NCBI GenBank assembly: GCA_017436865.1
Contig: JAFSCH010000038.1
Location: forward strand, 1 to 53,944
Length of the DNA: 53,944 bases
Reading direction: 5' to 3'
Origin: Lachnospiraceae bacterium
GTDB lineage: Bacteria; Bacillota; Clostridia; Lachnospirales; Lachnospiraceae
The translations under genes and the position numbers were made by a program. The notes beneath the pieces were generated by a model, which saw nothing but the letters and a program-made list of their open reading frames with translations, did not search any database and had not been told where the DNA came from. This document shows positions 52,779 through 53,944 of this stretch, piece after piece; the stretch's first letter is position 1, and each line of letters opens with the position of its first letter.

Positions 52779-52862
52779 ACTCCTTCCTAACTATAAAAAG
52801 TGTTTTACTGCTACATAAAAAGCTATCATAACTCACATTTCAAATAGGTACTATAATAGCCT

Positions 52863-53732
52863 TTAGAAACCTTTTAATCTTGCTATCTCTTCTTTATATG
52901 GCGGAATGGTTTTCTTATCAGATCCTTCTGCACAACGCCACGGTGTTTCCAAAATTTTAGGTACTTCCTTAAATCTCTCATCGTGAACAATCTTTTGTAA
53001 GGTTTCAAATCCAATCTGCCCTTCTCCTATATTGGCATGTCGGTCTTTGTGCGCCCCACATGAATTTAAACTATCATTAATATGCAGTACTGCAATCTGC
53101 TCAAGTCCAATCACTTCATCAAATTTCTGCATAACACCTTCATAGTCTCCTACCAAATTATAACCAGCATCATTTACATGACATGTATCAAAACAAACAC
53201 GCAAGCGTTCTTTTTTATGCACACCATCATAAATCATTTTCAATTCTTCAAAGGTTCTACCAAGCTCACTACCCTTGCCTGCCATCGTTTCCAATGCAAT
53301 ATATACGTCATCATCATTATTATCTAAAACAAAATTAAGTCCCTTTACCACTTGTGCTATGCCTACTTCCACTCCTTCATTCAAATGCGACCCTGGATGC
53401 AGCACTAAAATCTTACTGCGCATAGCTGCCGTTCTATGAATCTCTTTCTGTAAAAACTCTGTCGCTAATTCAAAAATTTCAGGTTTTACTGTATTAGCAA
53501 GATTAATTATATATGGTGCATGCACAACAATTTCCTCAATTCCTGCCTTTTTCGCATATTCCCAACCTGCCTCTATATTTAATTCCTCAATCTCTTTTCT
53601 TCTTGTATTTTGTGGTGCTCCTGTATAAAGCATCAAAACATTTGCCCCATAAGCTTCTGCTTCTTTTACAGAAGCTAAAAACATTTCTTTTCCAGCCATC
53701 CCTACATGAGAACCTATCTTTATTTTTTCCAT
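52863..53732 (-). CDS. nfo: Endonuclease IV (AP endonuclease)
   Basis: Endonuclease IV nicks DNA 5' to abasic sites. The TIM-barrel protein of 289 residues shows the zinc ligands in [49 protein letters not shown] and RHANIGEG. All are in place, indicating an active enzyme. The ATG at 53732 gives the standard [11 protein letters not shown] start. An upstream GTG at 53762 lies near a better ribosome site, so the exact start is uncertain. It lies 84 bases upstream of thyX. Confidence 0.93.
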   Translation of the reverse strand: MEKIKIGSHVGMAGKEMFLASVKEAEAYGANVLMLYTGAPQNTRRKEIEELNIEAGWEYAKKAGIEEIVVHAPYIINLANTVKPEIFELATEFLQKEIHRTAAMRSKILVLHPGSHLNEGVEVGIAQVVKGLNFVLDNNDDDVYIALETMAGKGSELGRTFEELKMIYDGVHKKERLRVCFDTCHVNDAGYNLVGDYEGVMQKFDEVIGLEQIAVLHINDSLNSCGAHKDRHANIGEGQIGFETLQKIVHDERFKEVPKILETPWRCAEGSDKKTIPPYKEEIARLKGF

Positions 53733-53812
53733 TCTATATAACCATGCCTTTCTAAAGTACACCTATTATCTCACAAAACTCAAAAAATTTGCAAACATTA
53801 TATCATAAAAAT

Positions 53813-53862
53813 AGTGTCTTCGACACTTCAGCTCCCCTGCCCCTCAATCTTTGAGGGGTAGG
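53813..53862. repeat. Two adjacent hairpins before a possible transposase start
   Basis: AGTGTC-ttc-GACACT (53813-53827) and CCTGCCCCTCAA/TTGAGGGGTAGG (53836-53862), the latter followed by TTTTT on the plus strand. Their position just before an incoming ORF fits either a terminator of an unseen transcript or the end of a mobile element. Confidence 0.55.
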
Positions 53863-53897
53863 TTTTTCTTTTGCCTTTTTTGTTCTATAATTATTTC

Positions 53898-53944
53898 ATG
53901 AACATACTACAAGAAATATTCAAAGATAATTACGAACAAATGAT
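53898..53944 (+). CDS. First 15 codons of an ORF at the window edge, possibly transposase
   Basis: An ATG reads MNILQEIFKDNYEQM and runs off the window. A TATAAT lies 6 bases upstream, so any transcript would start at or near the ATG. The text recalls the beginnings of some IS91-type transposases in Clostridia, but so short a fragment cannot settle it. Confidence 0.3.
   Translation, partial: MNILQEIFKDNYEQM

Overview
This 53.9 kb window is a low-GC chromosomal segment that looks like a gut-type Clostridia, most probably Lachnospiraceae. The signs are A/T-rich intergenic DNA, GGAGG-type ribosome binding sites, TTGACA/TATAAT promoters, a CIRCE-controlled groESL pair, a class A RNase P RNA, aspartate transcarbamylase with a PyrI regulatory subunit, ThyX rather than an apparent ThyA, and several small Clostridia-specific hypotheticals. 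The genus cannot be fixed from the sequence alone. Most of the window is housekeeping. The accessory material is concentrated at the two ends (transposase fragments) and near 50-52 kb.

Layout. 1-3.5 kb: tail of a transposase, then groEL and groES (minus strand, perfect CIRCE operator) and a PocR-like/degenerate GGDEF protein. 3.6-6.4 kb: ABC-F ATPase and PHP-domain protein (plus). 6.4-15.8 kb (minus): pheA, a DUF815 AAA ATPase, ppx, ppk, maf, a small acidic protein and a 702-residue unknown. The last five form a tight polyphosphate/Maf operon. 15.9-19 kb: surface and membrane proteins and an M14 peptidase. 19.2-20.8 kb: pyrBI preceded by an apparent leader peptide and attenuator. 20.9-22.9 kb: two G3E GTPases, one carrying a DUF1980-like domain and the other a duplicated His/Cys-rich metal-binding insert. 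23.1-25 kb: dCMP deaminase, an acetyltransferase and a secreted trypsin-like protease.

25.1-33 kb is an alpha-glucoside utilisation locus: LacI regulator, lipoprotein binding protein, two permeases and two GH13 glucosidases, with two matching LacI-type operators around a strong promoter. 33.4-41.2 kb holds rnpB and the macromolecular-synthesis operon dgt-dnaG-rpoD-trmK-nif3-nucleoside kinase. 42.5-43 kb has three tRNA-Leu genes, two of them identical with anticodon AAG. 43.2-45.8 kb carries an HPr-like protein and a kdgK-kdgA operon for 2-keto-3-deoxygluconate use, whose promoter has a perfect 18-bp palindrome and whose aldolase is fused to a VOC/glyoxalase-like domain. 46-50 kb: DUF2974, DUF3810 and hflX. 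50.1-52.1 kb is a small variable zone: an ORF remnant, tRNA-Pro(AGG), a Fic protein with a fused XRE/VbhA-like antitoxin, and a collapsed acetyltransferase gene. 52-53.7 kb: thyX and nfo, followed by hairpins and the first codons of a possible transposase.

Points most worth following up: (1) the pyrBI leader ORF, U-rich tracts and abutting terminator, which resemble enteric UTP-sensitive attenuation; (2) the Fic/XRE-VbhA-like pair, whose antitoxin seems to lack the canonical inhibitory glutamate; (3) A34 anticodons in tRNA-Leu(AAG) and tRNA-Pro(AGG); (4) tandem 68-bp structured repeats between groES and groEL; (5) paired metal-type GTPases with a GTPase-DUF1980 fusion; (6) several families of dispersed hairpin repeats in intergenic DNA. 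No CRISPR array, prophage or intact insertion sequence was seen.
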